Positions 59,415 through 64,000 of a DNA stretch of 64,000 nucleotides are shown piece by piece. Every line of letters starts with the position of its first letter. The first letter of the stretch is position 1. The notes below the pieces were generated by a model. It saw nothing but the letters and a program-made list of their open reading frames with translations. It was not told where the DNA came from and searched no databases. Both the position numbers and the translations under genes were made by a program. Source of the DNA: Codonopsis lanceolata (lineage: Eukaryota > Streptophyta > Magnoliopsida > Asterales > Campanulaceae); assembly GCA_013146195.2 (NCBI GenBank), contig CM028378.1:10035350-10099349 (forward strand), read 5' to 3'.

Positions 59415-59825
59415 GTATACATATTTATCTACTAATTGAGACTTGGTTTGTTTAATTTGAATATCAAAAAAAAAATAACGATAAAGATGGTGGGCTATGT
59501 AAAAGTGTTGGAGTTTGTGCATTGTTGGAAAGATATTTTTGTTGGGGAGTTTAAGTGGAGAGCTTAATGACATTTTTGTAATTAAAAAAAAAGAAGTTTA
59601 ACCTCTCTAAGTTGGGGAGCTTTGTTGTACATGCTCTTAGAAGCAGGGCCGGCTCAAGGGCGAAGCCGTTAAAGTTAGGGGTTTAAGCCTCCCAAAAAGA
59701 AAAGGTCTTTTTTTAATTTGTACCGATGATGTAGAATTTATTTTGCACAATCGCCTCTCAAAACATTACATGTGTCAATCACAATCTTTGTGTTGATTTT
59801 TTTAGATTTTAGTTGATTACGTGTC
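59415..59825. other. Intergenic sequence with hAT-like terminus
   Basis: CAGGGCCGGCTCAAGGGCGAAGCCG at 59644 resembles hAT ends seen in plants. No partner end found and no ORF. Confidence 0.35.
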
Positions 59826-60060
59826 ACCAACGAGCTCTGGCTCAATTGGTACTGCTCACTTCTTCTAGCAGAGAGGTCGGGTGTTCAAGTCTTTTCAGAG
59901 GCAACGATGTTGTTCAAGTTTTACACAAAGGCTCAATTTAGCTGCTCACTTATCTTAACGGAGTGGTCGAGTGTTCAACCTCCACCAGAGGCACCTTGTT
60001 GCTTCGCTACTCTCAACCAAGAGGTCGAGTGTTTAAAGCCTCACCAAAGACACCATTTGT
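59826..60060 (+). repeat. Tandem SINE-head-like units
   Basis: The first unit has an A-box-like CTGGCTCAATTGGTACTG and a B-box-like GAGGTCGGGTGTTCAAGTC. Two more units repeat (G)CTCACTT(A/C)T, (A/G)GTGGTCGAGTGTTCAA or AGAGGTCGAGTGTTTAAA, and CACCA(A/G)AGGCACC at a spacing of about 60-80 bases. Looks like a tRNA-derived SINE head copied in tandem, all B boxes degenerate. Not a tRNA gene. Confidence 0.5.
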
Positions 60061-60278
60061 TTTAACCACACCAAAAACATCATATATCTATTATTCTAGC
60101 CTTTCAAGACATTAAAATAATAAAAAATAAGGTCTATGTCCCATCAAACCTATAAAAAAAAAAGTTGGTTACGTGTCGTTTTTCAAATGCTACTTGTATT
60201 AAAAAAAAATTATATATCATCGGTGGATGAAAATTTAATTACAAAAATATCTTCAAATAACCGTTGATAATGAAGTTG

Positions 60279-60280
<2 letters not shown>

Positions 60281-60355
<75 letters not shown>
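60281..60355. repeat. (TA)n microsatellite next to a Helitron terminus
   Basis: About 37 perfect TA units, ending 36 bases before the Helitron end at 60391. Confidence 0.94.
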
Positions 60356-60359
<4 letters not shown>

Positions 60360-60390
60360 TACCACCTCAACCCCTTTTGTTAAATTTCAA

Positions 60391-62700
60391 CTAGTTTTAC
60401 ACCCACGAGTTAAACGCACGACCAAAATCTTTTTTTAATAAAATAATATTCAAGAAAAACGAAGAAACTTATCAAAATCAAAAGAATAGAATAAGAAAAG
60501 TAATGTTGGAGAGAACTAATTAAATAAAAATACATCATTTTATTGGAAAGTTTACAGATTTTGAAAATTTTCATTATACACAACATTTGTTGTTTTATTT
60601 GTTGGCTTTTCATCTTTATCGGATATTAATATCTTCAAGCCAGAATGATTTGTTACCCTAAAAACTGCGACATACAACTGGCCATGGCTAAACACTAGCT
60701 TCTTTAAGAAGATTCCTACATGTGAAAGTGATTGACCTTAATTTTTGTTAATTGTCATGCTATACGATACTACTAATGGAAATTATTTTCTCTGGAACTC
60801 GAAAGACAACCTCACATCTGATGGGGACAATGTCGTTCTTGGTATAAACACTTTGTCTCCAACATTGTTTCTATTCAAAAAAATTGCTTCAACAACGTGA
60901 TTCTCAAGTTTGGTAATGATTAGTCTTGTTCTATTACACAACACTGTAGCATGGTCAATGTTTCTCAACAATATAATTGGAACACCAATCTTAAGTGTTA
61001 ATTCATGGCTAGAGAATCCTGAACACTTTATACTATTCAAAAATTTCGTAGAATGAATGTCTTAAAACAAACTTGTGTTGTTTCTCCGCCCTGCACATAG
61101 AATTTGAACTCAAATATGTTCTTCCTTCTGAGTGATTGCTAGAAATCATGTGCTCATTTATGGCGTCAACAATATCAAGTGTCGGGGCAAGTATAACTCT
61201 TCCTTGCAACTATGACACATCATCAAAAGACTCAAAAAATGATGGATATGTATTTTCAACTATTGATTGGATCAAATTAGCTGATGCATTAACCAAAAGA
61301 TCATTTGAAACTTTTATTGCTGCAACACCATCATTTTCACCACCATATATACCGTCACCGATACTTAAAATCCACTCAGAAAATGCCTTCAACTCGAGAC
61401 CGCTTTCGTTATTGGCAAGAGCTTGTAGTCTCATGTTTTTTGTAAGTCTCAGAACTTTGCAATGTGTCCATAAATAAGAAAAGTTAATGGTCGCCATGAC
61501 AATATCTTGTCTACTCCTTTTCAGAATAACCGATAGGATCTGGCGAAAATCTCCACGCAAAACAATAGTTTTACCTCCAAATGGCTGATTGAAGCTATCT
61601 GAATTTTTGAACCTCATTATGTCCGTCAAGGTTATGTCAAGAGCTTCAAAACAATACATGTGCATCATTGGTGCCTCATCCCAAATTATTAGTTTTGTTC
61701 TCACTATTAGCTCTGCAAGTGGACTACCTTGTTTGATGTTGCATGTTGAGTCTTCATTTAAAGTTAAAGGAATGGAAAATCGTGAATGACCAGTTCTACC
61801 GTTGGGTAACAAAAGAGACGCAATACCACTTGATGCTACATTCAATACAATTTCACCATTGGATCTTAAAGTAGCAGAGAATGTTTTCCAAACGAATGAT
61901 TTTCCAGTCCCACCGCAACCATAAAGGAAATAAAGACATCCATTACCACTTTCAACATCATGCATAATTGTGGTGTAAACATTCTTTTGCTCTTCTGTAC
62001 ACATTTGTAACAAATTTTTGTGTTCGTCAGCCAACGAACTTCTGGTGTACATCATCTCCTTGTTTATGAGTCGATTATCGAATATTGAGGCATTAACATC
62101 ATTTGAATACGACATCTCAGGGAAATCAAACAAACTCTTACCTCTACTTCGCAATGTTTTTTTTCAATCTCTAGTAACTTTAAAATTTGAATTTATTCCT
62201 CACTCAATTGTAATCCTAAAAAGTTAAGAAGGACAAACAATGATTATGGATATACCGATAAGAAAATGATATAAGCAAAGAATGACGATTTTAAAAAAAT
62301 CTAATGAAAAAAAGTATCACCTTCATGTCCTAATATACGTTTGCGCATGTAGATGATCTCATCTGACAAATACTGCAAACATGACTGTTATACGACCTTA
62401 GGTCGTGACATAGACCCTGACATCAACAATGTTGCAAAAAGACTCCTTAAAGAACGTGCAAAGACTCATTGGCTTGCTTCAATAATGCCATCTATATACT
62501 CCTTGTCGTCGTCCAGCAAGCCGAGTGCATAACAAGCATCCCTGAAAGAGTTATACCAAACATTGTTAACACGTCTGATATCCTCAAATGATGTTGGTTC
62601 ACGTATTACATTCAACAAAGTTCTCAAGTAATACATTTCTCCTTACCTAGGTGGAACATAAAAAATGCGGCCTATAGATAAACTTTCTTTTCTTGGATGC
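60391..62700 (-). mobile_element. 5'-truncated Helitron, minus orientation
   Basis: On the minus strand the terminus reads GTGCGTTTAACTCGTGGG then TGTAAAACTAG, ending at 60391 and followed by T. This is the same plan as the plus-strand Helitron ending at 38525. At 62700/62701 Helitron sequence stops abruptly at TGATGTGCGCAAAAAC, the start of another element. Confidence 0.82.
60552..62700 (-). pseudogene. Helitron RepHel fragment: Rep tail and PIF1-like helicase, decayed
   Basis: Better preserved than the copy at 36-38 kb. From 62154 to 61210 one frame of 314 residues carries the helicase with Walker A GCGGTGKSF, Walker B IIWDEAPM, motif GGDFRQ-like RGDFRQIL, and LRLTKNMRL. Upstream frames (62690-62160) hold SIGRIFYVPP, YLRTLLNVIREP, ACYALGLLDDDKE and LSDEIIYMRK of the Rep C-terminal region. 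Downstream, LTLKIGVPIILLRN and a PIF1 C-terminal motif with one stop inside it (60790-60700) run to a stop at 60552. Stops near 62460, 61210 and 60740 show it is inactive. The HUH nuclease part is not present. Confidence 0.86.
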
Positions 62701-64000
62701 TGATGTGCGCAAAAACACAACTCGGGCAAGAATACCCGGCCACATCAAGTAATAAAGTGTACGTAAGTACGAATTATCGATCCCACAGAGAATGTACGTA
62801 GTTCTCACTCCAACTAAGTACCAAAATTAGGCTAACTAATTATATTTGACCGAAAAGAAAATGAATTAAATAACTAAAAATATAAAAAAACAAATAAAAC
62901 AATTAATTAAATCTAATCTACTGCAGAGGTGGTTTGGCAGCAAAAAATCAAGATAAAAAGATATGAGTGCAATATTTCTAGTCTAGTCAGTGTTTAATTT
63001 AATCTTTTTTCTGCTTTTCTTTAACTCAAGTTTTGGTAGACGGGTGCACTATAATATTCACTACGGGCTCTCACAACGTATATCAAATCTAGCTACAACT
63101 CCTAGCTACGGGCTCTCGCATCTTATAACATATGAGAAAGTAACCGCATTTCAAAACAAGCACCCAATGACTATCTACGCACGATCTCCTCTCGGTCTCA
63201 CGTAACGCAAATAATTATTGCGATTTTCGGAATTAATAGGACGGGTTCTCGCATCTTATCCTATAATTCTAGTGATAACATAATGGTTTGCTATGCCATC
63301 AAAAGCATGAAGGACTCATAATAATAACCAAGCACATGAGTAATACTTCACAAAAAGAAATTCTCTAATTTTTTCTACAAATCATGCTGGTAGCCGAGAC
63401 AAACAAAATTAGTTAACTACGGGCTCTTGCATCTTATAGTCAACCTTAACCTCCCCGACCTCTCAAATGGCTAAGGTGGTTCTATCGTGTGTCGAAACAA
63501 ATCTCACAACGGGTATCAGTGTGTGTCAAAAAACACCAACTATTAAATTGATTGGTTTGAAATACAAAGGTAGCTCTCGCGGATCCTAGGTATTTCTAAA
63601 ATCATTTAATTAATTGTTAATCAATTAAAAGCATTAAGTCCACAAAATAATAACCAACCATGAATGTGTACTAGATAAAGAGAGAGATTAAATTAAATCA
63701 CTACATTTAATATAGAAAAATAATTGCATTCCATAGATAAATTAAGCACAAACTAATTCAACAATATACAAGATTAATCAACCCAAGAAATTACAATAAA
63801 TATCTCAAAAGATAGGTTGAAAGAATTAAACCAAATGTAGAACGAATCCCAGGTTGAAATCTCTTGTAAATGCTTCGTTGGCTCCTGATTTGAAGTTCCA
63901 AACCTTCAAAGGTGATCAATCAATGGAGGAAAGGAAGAACTTTTGGTGAAAATGGTGTTGGTGCCTCATTTTGGGAGCAATGTCCCGAAAATGGGGACTT
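62701..64000 (+). mobile_element. Unclassified element inserted into the Helitron, continuing past the window
   Basis: Begins exactly where Helitron homology ends. It has TGATGTGCGCAAAAACACAA, AAGTAATAAAGTGTACG, TATCGATCCCACAGAGAA, and three or more copies of CGGGCTCTC(A/G)CA (63063, 63108, 63242, 63420). I associate 'TATCGATCCCACAG(G/A)GA' with abundant dispersed plant repeats, probably LTR-retrotransposon-derived, but cannot name the family. No domain-bearing ORF within the window. Confidence 0.45.

Overview
The window is nuclear DNA from a flowering plant, most likely a eudicot. It is AT-rich, its genes are split by GT-AG introns, and its three recognisable genes belong to land-plant families: BIG GRAIN 1-like, GBF-interacting protein 1-like (GIP1_N/DUF1296) and BREVIS RADIX-like. 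Most of the rest is transposon debris. I see no rRNA gene, functional tRNA gene, CRISPR array or organelle/bacterial segment. The species cannot be named from the sequence.

Host genes, all on the minus strand. A single-exon BIG GRAIN 1-like gene lies at 9870-11153 (427 aa). A ten-exon GIP1-like gene spans 18218-31409; its exons join in frame to 850 aa. A five-exon BREVIS RADIX-like gene spans 51405-57190; its exons join in frame to 367 aa and carry two BRX domains. From memory, Arabidopsis At3g13980 (BG1-like), At3g13990 (DUF1296) and At3g14000 (BRXL2) lie in the same order, so this looks like a conserved gene trio inflated by transposons. Two of the three families act in auxin transport or response.

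Transposon layout. 1-1518: right end of a CACTA element. 1684-4293: a decayed antisense gene with a putative-gypsy-type (Transposase_28) domain and a coiled coil, beside a plus-strand LTR at 5054-5719. This fits the 3' part of a Tat-lineage Ty3/gypsy element; a diverged copy of the LTR lies inverted at 58880-59414. 6355-7330, 32940-34060 and 42755-43400: copies of a GTGACAC-rich repeat I cannot classify. 27560-29237: a Ty3/gypsy relic (LTR, primer-binding site, gag, integrase zinc finger, no RT) inside GIP1 intron 1. 34841-39461: a truncated Helitron between two direct repeats of about 0.92 kb, one of which preserves what looks like the empty insertion site. 39722-42224: a complete PIF/Harbinger-like element with TAA target duplication and a decayed NAM-associated/Myb-like ORF but no transposase. 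46227-48492: two adjacent hAT-like elements with internal tandem repeats. 60391-62700: a second, inverted Helitron, interrupted at 62700/62701 by another element that runs off the window. Stowaway-type MITEs, SINE-like units and long AT microsatellites fill in between.

No cohesive new multi-gene system is evident. The most unusual structures are the repeat-Helitron-repeat locus and the GTGACAC repeat family. Every assignment rests on reading the sequence and recalled family motifs; no database search was run.
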